From assembly GCA_016699535.1 (NCBI GenBank), contig CP064980.1, positions 1,496,001-1,560,000 of the forward strand: a DNA stretch of 64,000 bases. The letters are read 5' to 3'. The notes under the pieces are model-generated. The model did no database searches. It was not told the DNA's origin and saw only the letters and a program-made list of their open reading frames with translations. This DNA is from Myxococcales bacterium. Lineage in GTDB: Bacteria; Myxococcota_A; Polyangia; Polyangiales; GCA-016699535. This document shows positions 26,187-35,710 of the stretch, in pieces; position 1 is the stretch's first letter; each line of letters begins with the position of its first letter. Position numbers and translations under genes: made by a program.

Positions 26187-27053
26187 CAATTCATCGCAGG
26201 ATCGCTCGACTGAGCTCAGGTAAGCCGAACCAAACAAGTTAACGTGCACGAGTAAAGGATAAAGCTGATACAGGGGCACGCGTTCTTCGTACCCGGGATC
26301 GAGTGGGTTGATTTCTTGGTAGGCGTCCATGCAGCGACTGGAAAAGCCGCCAAACAATTTCATCATGGCAAGGTCGATTTCAGGATGCCCTCCGTAGACC
26401 GCGGGATCAATAAGAACGGGGTCGCCTTTTTCATCGCTGATGGCATTGCCGGACCATAGATCCCCGTGCAGTCGTGCTGGCCCTCGTTCCGGTCCGCACA
26501 GGGCATCGAGCGCACCGAGAACCTCATCGAGTTTGCTTTGCACCGAAGCAGGCATAAGATTCTTTTCCTGCGCGAGCTTTATCATGGGCATCAGTCGTTC
26601 TTCGCGATAGAAGTCAATCCAAAGCAGGTGTTTCGCATTCGACTGATCGAGCGAGCCGATGTAGTTTGAACTCGTAAAACCGTAGTGCTCCGTTTTGTAA
26701 GTATGAAGCTTGGCAAGACCGTGGCCGAGTTTTTCGTCATGATCCCTGCTTGATGGACCTTGTTCGATAAACTCCAGTGCAATAAAGCCTGGAGTGCTTG
26801 CGCTTGCTTTGCTTGCCGTGAGCACTTTAGGGATACGAATCGCTTTTGCTTCATCGAGCCAAGCAAGGCCTTCAGCTTCTTTTTCGAAAAGATCATACGC
26901 GGCATGGCGTGCCGTTTTGATAAAGACGCAGCGTCCATCATCAAGTTCGGCTCGAAATGAATCTCCGATATCACCGCCGCCCAAAGGAGAGCTTTTTTTT
27001 ATGGGGCTGCCAAGAGCGCTGGCTAGCGAGCTCTGTAGCTGTTTAGAGATCAT
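26181..27053 (-). CDS. Fructosamine/ribulosamine 3-kinase family protein
   Basis: 290 residues with the aminoglycoside-kinase-like fold: GGGDIGDSFRAEL near the N-terminus, catalytic HGDLWSGN (196-203) and metal-binding LIDPAVYGGHPEIDLAM (215-230). Bacterial members phosphorylate ribulosamines or erythrulosamines on proteins so the adduct falls off (deglycation). It overlaps the phosphatase gene upstream by 11 bases, a pairing known in other bacteria. Its 3' end overlaps that of the NtrC-like gene by 6 bases, convergently. Confidence 0.9.
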   Translation of the reverse strand: MISKQLQSSLASALGSPIKKSSPLGGGDIGDSFRAELDDGRCVFIKTARHAAYDLFEKEAEGLAWLDEAKAIRIPKVLTASKASASTPGFIALEFIEQGPSSRDHDEKLGHGLAKLHTYKTEHYGFTSSNYIGSLDQSNAKHLLWIDFYREERLMPMIKLAQEKNLMPASVQSKLDEVLGALDALCGPERGPARLHGDLWSGNAISDEKGDPVLIDPAVYGGHPEIDLAMMKLFGGFSSRCMDAYQEINPLDPGYEERVPLYQLYPLLVHVNLFGSAYLSSVERSCDELL

Positions 27054-27543
27054 AATCCTCTCGGATTTTTTCTAATAGTACTTCACAGCTTCGGAAACAC
27101 ATTTGGAAAACCTTCTCAAATCCGTTTGAGCCCCCATAGTAAGGGTCAGGTACGTCGAGCTCGCCTTTGGCGTGTGGATCGAACTCACGAAGCCTGTGTA
27201 TTTTTTTGCGCTGCTCATCGTTTGTGGCAAGCCGCAACAGATTATCAAGGTTGCTTTGATCCATCGCTAAGATCAAGTCAAAGCGATCAAGGTCGTGTGG
27301 ATGAAACTGACGGGAGACTTGGTCGATGATGACATCGTGTTCGGCGGCAGTTTGTCTTGAACGTTCATCGGCGCTCTCACCAGCGTGGTAGGCACTGGTC
27401 CCAGCGCTGTCGATGGCAATGCTCTGAGCTAAACCGGCTTCATTAACCAAGTGCTGCATAATGCCCTCGGCCGTTGGTGAGCGACAAATATTACCCAGGC
27501 ATACAAAACAAAGTCGAAGCCTATGTTTTTGAGGATCTGTCAT
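27043..27543 (-). CDS. Low-molecular-weight protein tyrosine phosphatase
   Basis: 166 residues with the phosphatase loop CLGNICRS (Cys15 and Arg21) at the N-terminus and the general acid in DPYYGG (Asp133). Although named for phosphotyrosine, members encoded next to fructosamine kinases have been linked to dephosphorylating ribulosamine-5-phosphates before the kinase acts, and the overlap with the kinase gene supports that here. Upstream minus-strand promoter: CTGACA, 18 bases, TATAAA (27614 to 27585 region), overlapped by palindromic operators. Confidence 0.9.
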   Translation of the reverse strand: MTDPQKHRLRLCFVCLGNICRSPTAEGIMQHLVNEAGLAQSIAIDSAGTSAYHAGESADERSRQTAAEHDVIIDQVSRQFHPHDLDRFDLILAMDQSNLDNLLRLATNDEQRKKIHRLREFDPHAKGELDVPDPYYGGSNGFEKVFQMCFRSCEVLLEKIREDYDL

Positions 27544-27615
27544 TTATGTCCTTTTTTAGCTCGATTTAATGCCAAGTTTGGCAATGTTTATACTAATTTA
27601 TTGCCAGTTCTGTCA
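27538..27615. promoter_or_regulatory. Phased operator array (32-bp period)
   Basis: Strong sites TGCCAAGTTTGGCA (27570-27583) and TGCCAGTTCTGTCA (27602-27615) and a weaker TGTCATTTATGTCC (27538-27551) start exactly 32 bp apart. The outer strong site covers the -35-like CTGACA of the phosphatase promoter, and the weak one covers the start codon. Same motif as at 979, 8010, 44272 and 54108. Confidence 0.55.
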
Positions 27616-29034
27616 GTCGCTGATCCATACTAAGCTACCTTTTTCTCCGATGCTAGGGGCGTGGATGCCGTGCCAGCCTTCAGGAAGTTCTGGCTTGGTT
27701 TCGTTAAAGACAACATGGGCATCCTTCGGTGCGAGATTGATACAGCCGTGTGAGTTGCGTAAACCAAAACGGTTATGCCAGAAGGCGCCATGAATCGCCA
27801 CGGAGCCTTTAATATATTGCGTCCAAGGAACATCTTCAATGCTGTAGGAGTTGTCGAGGTCGGCTCCGATATTCGCCATGGTGTCTGCAACGCGTTTATC
27901 GCGCACATGAAACTCGCCTGTGGGCGTTTCAAAATCGGTAACGCCGGTTGAAATTAGCGTGGCGTAAATTGGTTTTTTCCCGTGGTACAGCACCAACGTT
28001 TGCTGATTTAGGGCGATATGGATCCATGTATCGGAATCTTTGACGCCTTTTGGTGGTTTCACTTTTTTGGCGACCGCAGCATACCAGTTTCGCAAATAAA
28101 GCTCGTCTCCAAGCTCGTGGTACACTTTACCGTTGATGTTTTTTAGACCTTTCCAGTCGAGTTTGGAAAGACGTGCGATGCCGTCATGGCTTTCATCTTT
28201 GATCAGCTTGATACTTCCATCTTTGCTTTCGTGTTTCTTTAGAGGCGATGCGCCTCGGATGGCCCATGCAATCGGCAAGCGATTCTCGTCGTTTATCCAC
28301 TCGCCATGAAAGTCTGAGCCAGACCGTTCGGCTAAGTGAGCTTCTTTGATATAACGGCCACTGACGGTGCGAATGAAATTTCGTTTTGCACGTGTTTCGA
28401 TGCCGGCTGCTGCCAGAAAAAAACCATGACGCAACAGGCGTCGGACGACCGAGGGCCGCTCGATTTCGTTTTTAAGTTCGCCATCCAAAAAACGTTGAGC
28501 GCGTTTTTCATCTTTTCCAAGCAGTTCAAGATAATGTTTTGAGTAAGCGAGGGCGGCGCGTTGCTCGTTGCGTGAAGGAAGCCGGTGGTATTCAGGCACA
28601 CCCAAATCTTTAACCATGTAATAGCGGTAAGGAAGCGCGGCATCTTTGGCTGGTGGATTTGATGCGATATCGCTCGAAGGCGGGGTGTTTGAGACGCTGA
28701 CTCCTTCGCCTAGGCATACCCAGCCCTGAGGATAAAGAGGATGCCAGCCGCTTTGGCAGGTTGCGCTGCCTTTTTTATCCTTGCCCAGACGAATCCGTGT
28801 GCCAATACGTAACCATCCGATGGTTTGTGCTTCCGGATCGGGTTTATCGCGTATGCTCAATTGAACACCGGTCACAAGACCGTGAAGCGGAAAGTGTTCG
28901 TTCAAAAAAAGTTGAAGCTTTTGTGCATCTGTGGGGCCATGAGGCGGCTGGTCGTGCTCAGTTTTGCCGCAAGCAAACAGCAAAAGAGCCATTGCAGCGG
29001 CAAATCGAAGTGATCGGACAGAAAAGCGAGACAT
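27613..29034 (-). CDS. L,D-transpeptidase (YkuD) lipoprotein
   Basis: 473 residues. A lipoprotein signal ending at LLFAC (Cys22) is followed by an SH3-like segment (about 55-110, VQLSIRDKPDPEAQTIGWLRIGTRI), a long helical middle and a C-terminal YkuD domain (about 335-470) with the catalytic motif SHGCINLAPKD around residue 426 and an upstream conserved His (VAIHGAFW). Such enzymes make 3-3 crosslinks in peptidoglycan or anchor outer-membrane proteins to it. Its stop lies inside the operator array that serves the next gene on the same strand. Confidence 0.88.
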   Translation of the reverse strand: MSRFSVRSLRFAAAMALLLFACGKTEHDQPPHGPTDAQKLQLFLNEHFPLHGLVTGVQLSIRDKPDPEAQTIGWLRIGTRIRLGKDKKGSATCQSGWHPLYPQGWVCLGEGVSVSNTPPSSDIASNPPAKDAALPYRYYMVKDLGVPEYHRLPSRNEQRAALAYSKHYLELLGKDEKRAQRFLDGELKNEIERPSVVRRLLRHGFFLAAAGIETRAKRNFIRTVSGRYIKEAHLAERSGSDFHGEWINDENRLPIAWAIRGASPLKKHESKDGSIKLIKDESHDGIARLSKLDWKGLKNINGKVYHELGDELYLRNWYAAVAKKVKPPKGVKDSDTWIHIALNQQTLVLYHGKKPIYATLISTGVTDFETPTGEFHVRDKRVADTMANIGADLDNSYSIEDVPWTQYIKGSVAIHGAFWHNRFGLRNSHGCINLAPKDAHVVFNETKPELPEGWHGIHAPSIGEKGSLVWISD

Positions 29035-29144
29035 GGCGATGCGTTGTACTACGAAGCTGCTGCTAAGAAAATGACTCGCTTCTCAGCTAAAATCGCTTTC
29101 AAAGCGTCGTAAAGGACTGGGAAGCGCCGGTGAGGGCCATTTCT

Positions 29145-31427
29145 CTAAACAGAAATGCTATCTTGGCTTTTGCTTTCATCAAAGAGCACGGGCTCTCCTG
29201 AAAAGTTTCGAGCGCTATGAATCATGATGGTAGTGGGTAGTTTATCGAGCATCTGGTTAATGTGCTTGAAGAAATTTTCAGCAGAGATGCTTTCCGGGGG
29301 CATGGGAATACCCATGATAGCAAGATCGGCATCGGCACTTTCGGCGTACATGATATCGGAGATGCTGCGACCTTGTTTGAGAATGACGCATGGGGTCGCT
29401 GAGACGCGGGCCGCTGCAATTATTTTTTGCAAAGCTTCTTCGGCTTCGCGTTTTGCAAGTGCATCATCAACGGCTGTCATGATGTTAATGGTAGTCCCAT
29501 GCCATTCATGACCGTTGCTAAGCAAAAAGGCGATCAATAGCATGAGTCCTCCGTTGCCTTGCAGTCCGCCCCACCAGATGTGAATTTCTTTTTTCTTACT
29601 GCGTTCGCTTTTCCCGGTATCGTTTGTCTTTTCTTTGTGCCGGACAAGCAAAATAGATCGGTCGAGTCGTACCAAATCACGCAGCATCTTGAGATAGCCT
29701 TCGGCGCGATCGTCCTTGCTGAGCCAACCGAGCATCACCGTGTTGGCTTGAAAGCTGCCGATGCCGTAACTTTGCGCCACCGATACCACGCCGGGATAAA
29801 TGTCATCGACGATATCGACGCGATAAAAAACATGAGGAAAACGCTCAGCGACTTCGCTGTCTTTTGTTTCTAACAGTTCGCGACGTTCTTCTGCTAAATC
29901 AAGCACTGGGCCTTTGAGTAAATGAAAGTAGCTCACAATGCCGCGTTCTTGAACGATGGCACTGCCAAGCTCTAGAAGATGAGGGCGTTTCTCGGGGCTG
30001 CCTCCCAGGATAAGTAGGTTAGGTCGCCAGTTTTGCGGATGAAAGGTAGCACGCCGCAAGCGGTAAAGCGCACTGCGAACCAAAGCAGACCAAATACCAT
30101 GACGTGCATCGCCATAGGTGGTGCCCAAGGCACGTCGTTCAGCGACCACAAAAATCAATCCGCAGATGGCAAATGCTCCAAACATGGCTTGCATGTTGAT
30201 CATGCTCATCACGTAAAAACAGCTGATGGCACCGGCGAGGCTAATCCACCATGGTACTCGAAAATCAGGCCTGAAGCTGGGCGAGGCAGCCCAACGCTCA
30301 AGCCCACAAGCCAGGTTGGTAAAACCGTAAGTCGCGAGGAAAAACATGGTTAAGATAGGCGCGATGGCATCAAGGTCGCCCAGTAAAATTCCAATCTCGG
30401 CAAGTACGAAGGTAAAAATAATACCGATGCGTGGCTCGTTGTTCGGTCAGTAACCTTTTTTAAATAGACCAGGGGCGAGTCCATCACCTGCAAGAGCTTG
30501 CAGTGTGCGTGGTGCTGTTAGAATGCTACCGACGGCGCTCGATATTGTTGCGCCCCAAACTCCGACAAAGATGAGCGATGGAAACATCGCAATACGCCAG
30601 ATGATGTCTTTGTGTTCAATCATCTCGGCGTTGGATGCATTCATCGCCAAGAAAATTGGGAAGCTCATATAAATGACAAAACCAGTCCCGATCGCTAGCA
30701 ATGTTCCAAGCGGTATGGAGCGTCTTGGGTTTTTTAGCTCGCCCGACATGCCGACGCCCGCCATGATGCCCGTGACGGCTGGGAAAAACACGGCGAACAC
30801 TTCACTAAAAGATGCAGCAGTAGGATTCGTATTCACCCATTCGACGGTGGCTGAACTTTCGCTGACGGGCTTTCCTAAGAACAAAGAAACAATGGATAAG
30901 AGAATCATGCCCATGACGAAGTACTGAGTTTTGATAGCCAGATCGGCGCTTTTTAGTGAGACAAGCGTAAGAAGTACGCACACTGCCGTGCCCACACCTG
31001 TGGCCGGGAGCCAAGGAGGAAGCCACTGAGCAAGTGACTCAGTGAAGCCGACGATATAAAAGGAAACGCTTAGTGCTTGACCGAGAAAAAGCGGAATGCC
31101 GATCGCGGCACCAGCTGGAGCTCCCAAAGAGCGACTGATCATGAAATACGCACCGCCGGCACCCACCGTGCGATTGGTTGCGATGCTGGCTACTGAAAGT
31201 CCCGTGGCCAAAGAGATCAAATGGGAGACAAACACGATGACTAAGACACCCGTTAGTCCCACATTGCCTGTTACCCAGCCAAAGCGCAGGTACATGACCA
31301 CGCCTAGAATGGTGAGGATGCTGGGCGTAAAGACGCCGCCAAAAGTTCCAAAGCGGCCGCGGCCACTGCCGCTCTCGCCCGGAGGATTCGAGTTTGGATG
31401 AACGTAGGAAACAGTAGCCTCGGTCAT
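29145..31427 (-). pseudogene. SLC12-type cation-chloride cotransporter-like permease, in-frame TGA at 30447-30449
   Basis: A 760-codon frame from ATG 31427 runs in register through one TGA. The first part (to 30450) has the APC-fold core (GTFGGVFTPSILTILGVVMYLR, GAGGAYFMISRSLG, MAGVGMSGELKNP, ending LAPGLFKKGY). After the TGA the same frame continues PNNEPRIGIIFTFVLAEIGI, which matches the KGYGKNNEP region of NKCC/KCC transporters, and ends in a large soluble domain. The TGA occupies a position that is Gly in eukaryotic homologues (GGA to TGA, one base). Either a nonsense mutation or a read error; an internal ATG at 30347 could restart. It would move chloride or amino acids with cations. Confidence 0.75.
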
Positions 31428-31858
31428 GGGCTCTAAAGCTTGGCATGCTAGTGCTCTGATTGGAAGTATTGAGCCGAGATCGCAAAGCGAAGGTGTGAGA
31501 TGGCCGCTAATCTTGCAATTGCATTCGTAGCTGTTGTCGTTGTCCTGAACGCAGGGAATGGACATTTCGCTGGTTAATTAAGGTGAACCGTTCTCCTGCT
31601 CCTAAACGTTGGTGAAAAGAACTTGGGGATGAAGTCTCCATTGCTGGGGGGATCCAATGCCCTTGTAGCATGGGTTCATGTCCTAAATTGTAGGTCCTTT
31701 TTTGGGGAACGCTGGCAAACAACCGCTGGGATAATTCCAATGAATTGATTCCGTTACGCCAAGAGCACCTTTCCACAACCGCGTACTCATATAAATGGCA
31801 TAAAAGTTGCTTCACTTTGAACAAGTACATCACGTGAATGATGTGACGGGAGTATACA
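31428..31858. other. 431-bp intergenic spacer
   Basis: Divergent spacer between the SLC12-like gene and the broken lipoprotein gene. The only convincing signal is the sigma-54 promoter at 31796-31812. The open frame upstream of 31427 (from 31565) has no signal-like or family-like sequence and no Shine-Dalgarno, so it is not called. Nothing else recognised. Confidence 0.5.
31796..31812 (+). promoter_or_regulatory. Sigma-54 promoter (-24/-12)
   Basis: TGGCATAAAAGTTGCTT keeps the GG-N10-GC spacing and a consensus TTGCT -12 box. The predicted start is near 31822, about 37 bases before the ATG at 31859. Confidence 0.75.
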
Positions 31859-33093
31859 ATGTCCTTTGCCTTTCGCTGCATAGCCACTTTTCTATCTGCT
31901 TCTTTGATTGGCAACATGGCTGCATGTAGCGTCAGTCCGAAGGGCAGTGACGTTGGCACTGATGACGCTGCTTCTCTGGCAACCGAAGGTGAAGTCGCTC
32001 ACATTATCACCGAAGCGCTTTGTGAAAAAGGCATATTTTGGCAACTCGACCGCTACGGGGACTGCGCGGAAACTGCGGTGCAAAAAAGCTGACTCATTTT
32101 TTAACAAAGCAGATCAAAGTGGTGAGTCGTTGAGCCTTGCTAATTTTTGGGATGAACAAGCGCGCCTTGATTTTCCCATTTGGCTTTTGGCTAACTTTAA
32201 CACAGAGATTCGGCCCAGCTGGTATCGCCCAGAGTACATCATTAACCTTCCAGATCCCGAGCAGAGCATCCGAGATCTTGCGTTAGAGCACAGTCCTAGT
32301 GTTGAGAACTTGCTTTCCAAAGCACGTGAACTCATCAAAGGCTTTGAATCTGCGGATCTTGTTTTATCACTCACTGAAGCGTTGGATGATTCCGTAGTGG
32401 CACAGCCCAAAGACAACGTGCTTGCAAAACCTTCTGGACAATTCGGTCTGGAGCTTGCATGGGTTCCTTTGTTAGTTGTTGTGCTATTATTAGCGTATGC
32501 ACTGTATCTGTGCCTTGAAGCGCTGGCACCGGTATTTCTGTCAGTGTGGGATTCCATTCTGCAAACAATCAATCAATCAGTTGAACCATCCGACCGCTGT
32601 GCTGCAACTCGAAGCTGGAGACATTGAAGTCGACGGAGAAACGATCACACTATCTTTGCCAGGCGGAAGAGAAATCTCTGTAAACAAAGATGACCCCGAT
32701 GCTGCTCAAAAACTTGCGGCCGCCATTCGCCAGGCACTCGAAGAACTCACTCGACTCCTACAGCAAGCTATAGCCGATGGAAAATCAAGTTCAGAAATTA
32801 ACGCCTTGGTTCAGGAATATACAAAATTTTTTGAAAACCTGCTTCACAGCCTTTGGGACTTCGACCTGCAGGAAGCGCTTGGCGACGATTTTTTGTGCGC
32901 TTTACAACCTCTGTTGTTAGAAATTTTTCCGCCAAACCCTCCTGAGGGAAGCGCCTATTTTGATTTCTTCGGCGTGCACGGCGATGAGGACAGCTCTCGC
33001 CCTAGTACGAGAAACAGCATTCATATAATTCGCAATAAAATCGTTGTACTAGCCGTTAATGTACAACGAGGATTCGTCACATGCCCTGAATGA
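31859..33093 (+). pseudogene. Lipoprotein of unknown function, two frameshifts
   Basis: Three consecutive frames read as one protein of about 410 residues. Part one is a signal with an AACS lipobox-like end, up to 32081. An extra A in the run at 32082-32087 shifts to part two, which has a transmembrane helix (about WVPLLVVVLLLAYALYLCLE). A third CAAT unit at 32566-32577 shifts to part three, which is helical (AQKLAAAIRQALEELTRLLQQAIAD) and ends at 33093. No family recognised. The sigma-54 promoter at 31796 is intact. One shift is a homopolymer and may be a read error; the other is a tetranucleotide repeat and could be real. Confidence 0.6.
32566..32577 (+). repeat. (CAAT)3 tetranucleotide repeat at a frameshift
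   Basis: Three tandem CAAT units followed by CAG. Deleting one unit changes the length by four bases and restores the downstream frame of the lipoprotein gene. CAAT repeats cause phase variation in Haemophilus, but there the tracts are much longer. Confidence 0.5.
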
Positions 33094-33171
33094 GCCACCC
33101 TTGTCTGAAAGCGACGCTAAAGCAGTATTGTTGTCTTGAGCCCTAAGCGAGGGTCGTGTTAAAGGACAAGA

Positions 33172-34047
33172 GTGGATATTGTCGAAGCATTGGGCGGTCT
33201 ATCGGGCGCAGTTTATCTTGCGGATAATCTTGAGATACTGAGCAAAATACCCGACGGGAGTATTGATTTAGTTTATATCGACCCGCCATTTAATACGGGA
33301 CGTAAGCAACAACGTGAGGCGCTTGTCACGCGCCGGGACGATGCTGAAGGGGATCGTGTTGGCTTTGGCGGCAAGCGATACCGGACCGAGAAGGTCAGTT
33401 CAGGTTCATACAAAGATAGTTTCAATGACTATGCGGCATTTCTAAAACCTAGACTTCAAGAGGCCTATCGTGTGCTGAAGCCAACAGGCAGTCTTTATCT
33501 GCATCTTGATTATCGCGAAGCACACTACGCAAAAATTTGGCTTGATGAAATTTTTTCTCGTGCATGTTTCATTAACGAAATTATTTGGGCCTATGATTAC
33601 GGTGGTCGACCAAAAAACAAGTGGCCTTCCAAGCACGATACAATACTTTTTTATGCCAAAGACACCGAGCGCTATTTCTTTGATAGTGAAGAAGTAGAGC
33701 GGATTCCTTACATGGCACCGGGGTTGGTTTCTAAAGAGAAGGCTGCTCGAGGTAAACTGCCGACGGACGTATGGTGGCATACGATCGTGAGTCCTACGGG
33801 CAAAGAGAAGTTAGGCTATCCGACGCAAAAGCCTATTGGTGTTCTCAAGCGGATTGTTGCGGCGAGTTGTCCGAAAGAGGGTGTGGTGTTGGATTTTTTT
33901 GCTGGCAGCGGCAGTACGGGCGCTGCTGCTTTGAGTTTGCGGCGACGGTTTATTCTCGTGGATATTTTACCGGAGGCTTTTAAATTAATGCAGCGTCGTT
34001 TTGGGGATCGTCAAGATCTTGCCTACTATCCAAAGCAAGACGCCTAG
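33172..34047 (+). CDS. DNA N4/N6 methyltransferase (beta-type), orphan
   Basis: 291 residues from GTG 33172 (AAGGA 6 bases upstream). Motif IV DPPF (37-40) comes before motif I FAGSGST (about 243-249), the beta-class order of Pfam N6_N4_Mtase enzymes, which methylate adenine N6 or cytosine N4. GYPTQKP before motif I is typical. No restriction endonuclease or specificity gene lies nearby, so it is probably an orphan epigenetic methylase. Recognition site not predictable. Confidence 0.88.
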   Translation: MDIVEALGGLSGAVYLADNLEILSKIPDGSIDLVYIDPPFNTGRKQQREALVTRRDDAEGDRVGFGGKRYRTEKVSSGSYKDSFNDYAAFLKPRLQEAYRVLKPTGSLYLHLDYREAHYAKIWLDEIFSRACFINEIIWAYDYGGRPKNKWPSKHDTILFYAKDTERYFFDSEEVERIPYMAPGLVSKEKAARGKLPTDVWWHTIVSPTGKEKLGYPTQKPIGVLKRIVAASCPKEGVVLDFFAGSGSTGAAALSLRRRFILVDILPEAFKLMQRRFGDRQDLAYYPKQDA

Positions 34048-34140
34048 CGTATTTTCAACGAAGTTCACTAAATTCGCTATTTACCAATGTTATGTCCATA
34101 ATGACACGCGGTTGAGGTCTGAACACACAGAGGGGGAGTG

Positions 34141-35358
34141 ATGAAAGCTGCTTTGATCGGTAAAGTAGTCGTATCCGTTGTAGTTCTTGGTTTTGTTTTT
34201 TCATCGTCGGCTTTTGCTGACACTGAACCTCCGCTTTTACATGATGCACGGTCAGTTGGCATGGGCGGCAGTGGTGCTGCTTTTATCGATAGTCCTGCCG
34301 CGGCTTTTCATAACCCTGCAAATATCGATGGGACCAAACATTATTCATTGATGCTTTCTGCTACACCGGCTTTTGGGCAGTTGAGAGCTCCTTTTGACGG
34401 CAATCCCAACGACAACATCGCTCCGATTTCGGAGAAAAGTTCGGTGACTGTCGCTCCTATTTTCTTCCTTGGTGGAAGTTATCGAATTGACGATCGTCTA
34501 AGCTTGGGCCTGGCTGCATATACCCTGGGTGGGGTGGGTGGAAAATACAAAAACATTGATGCGCTCGGTGGCGTGGATTGGAATCTCGCTGTTGCGCTTG
34601 GTGAAATATCCCTTCCGATCTCTTTTAGGATTACGGATAAGCTTGTGCTGGGTGCAAGCTTTAGGCTTGGTTTTGCGATTCAACAATCGGACACTCCCGA
34701 CCCCACTACCGGCACGCCGCTTAAACAAAACACCTTTGATTTTGGAGCACCCGGTGTTCAGTTTGGTTTTGTTTACAAGCCGATAAAAATCCTTCGCCTT
34801 GCCGCAACCTATCGCTCAAAAATGAAGTTCGAGCCTACGGGTGATTTACAAACCCCCGCAGGAAACGTGGATGTTAAAACGGAATGGTATAATCCGCATG
34901 CGCTTCGTTTTGGAACGGCTTTGTCGTTGCTCGATGAGAGATTGCTCTTAGCACTTGATGTTAAGCTTCAGTTTTATGGAGAGTCTCACAATATTATTCC
35001 CTCGACATACAATGGTGCGCCTGGACCCAGTCTTGTCTTGAACTGGAAAGACACCGTCACCTTCATGTTGGGTGGCGAGTACAAGCTAACGGATGCTTTT
35101 TCACTTCGGGCAGGCTACGCGCTTGGTACATCCGGTGTGAAGGAATCAACTGCCTCGCCGTTTTTGCCTACGCCTGGATTGCTCCAAGCGGTCACTCTTG
35201 GAGCGGGACTCGATCTTGATCCTTGGGAACTTGGTCTGGCTGCGGCCTACAACTTTGCTGGTTATGATGTGGGTCAAGCCACTGCCAACGGCGGCGCACC
35301 TGGGCACTATGGCGCTAAAAATGTGTTTGTGTCCTTGTCCGGGACATACCGCTATTAA
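34141..35358 (+). CDS. FadL/OmpP1-family outer-membrane protein
   Basis: 405 residues. The ATG at 34141 follows AGGGGGAGTG; a GTG three bases upstream is less likely. A signal peptide ends at about SSAFA; the mature N-terminus (LLHDARSVGMGGSGAAFIDSP and AAFHNPANI) is the FadL hatch signature, followed by beta-strands up to a terminal aromatic (GTYRY). FadL proteins let long-chain fatty acids or other hydrophobic compounds cross the outer membrane. No fatty-acid genes are adjacent. Confidence 0.88.
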   Translation: MKAALIGKVVVSVVVLGFVFSSSAFADTEPPLLHDARSVGMGGSGAAFIDSPAAAFHNPANIDGTKHYSLMLSATPAFGQLRAPFDGNPNDNIAPISEKSSVTVAPIFFLGGSYRIDDRLSLGLAAYTLGGVGGKYKNIDALGGVDWNLAVALGEISLPISFRITDKLVLGASFRLGFAIQQSDTPDPTTGTPLKQNTFDFGAPGVQFGFVYKPIKILRLAATYRSKMKFEPTGDLQTPAGNVDVKTEWYNPHALRFGTALSLLDERLLLALDVKLQFYGESHNIIPSTYNGAPGPSLVLNWKDTVTFMLGGEYKLTDAFSLRAGYALGTSGVKESTASPFLPTPGLLQAVTLGAGLDLDPWELGLAAAYNFAGYDVGQATANGGAPGHYGAKNVFVSLSGTYRY

Positions 35359-35407
35359 GCAAAGCGAGTGGGTAGACAGTTGCTCGGCTTTTGCGTAGAC
35401 CTAGATC

Positions 35408-35698
35408 ATGTCTAGCGAAAATCTTCATGCGCCGCGTGAGCGGCTTCAAAAGAAAACTATTCTGATTCATCAAGCGATAAGCTCTCTCATTGAGGAACTT
35501 GAAGCGGTCGATTGGTACAATCAGCGTGCCGATGATTGCGATGATCCTGAACTAAAAGCCATCCTCATTCACAACATGAAAGAGGAGATTGAGCATGCCA
35601 CCATGGCCTTGGAATGGTTGCGTCGTCATGATGAAACCTTTGACCATGAGCTCAAAGAGCGTCTGTTTAAGGATGGTCCAATTACGCATCATGATTAA
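35408..35698 (+). CDS. Encapsulated-ferritin-like protein (EncFtn), no encapsulin nearby
   Basis: 96 residues closely resembling the ferritin-like cargo of encapsulins: SSLIEELEAVDWYNQR (residues 25-40), DPELKAIL and HNMKEEIEHATMALEWLRR (55-73). Residues matching the metal site of Rhodospirillum rubrum EncFtn (Glu32, Glu62, His65) are Glu30, Glu60 and His63. It ends at GPITHHD, directly after the core, without the C-terminal targeting peptide that docks cargo in the shell, and no encapsulin gene lies in the window. It probably oxidises and stores iron as a free assembly. Twelve bases upstream of an ABC exporter operon. Confidence 0.85.
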   Translation: MSSENLHAPRERLQKKTILIHQAISSLIEELEAVDWYNQRADDCDDPELKAILIHNMKEEIEHATMALEWLRRHDETFDHELKERLFKDGPITHHD

Positions 35699-35710
35699 GC
35701 TATAACCTGC

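Noticed and set aside
30430..30449. Selenocysteine at the in-frame TGA
   Set aside because: No convincing SECIS-like stem directly downstream (only a 4-bp CCGA/UCGG pairing), and homologues have Gly, not Cys, at this position.
33172..35698. Restriction-modification or other defence island
   Set aside because: Only the methyltransferase is present; neighbours are a FadL porin and a ferritin-like protein.
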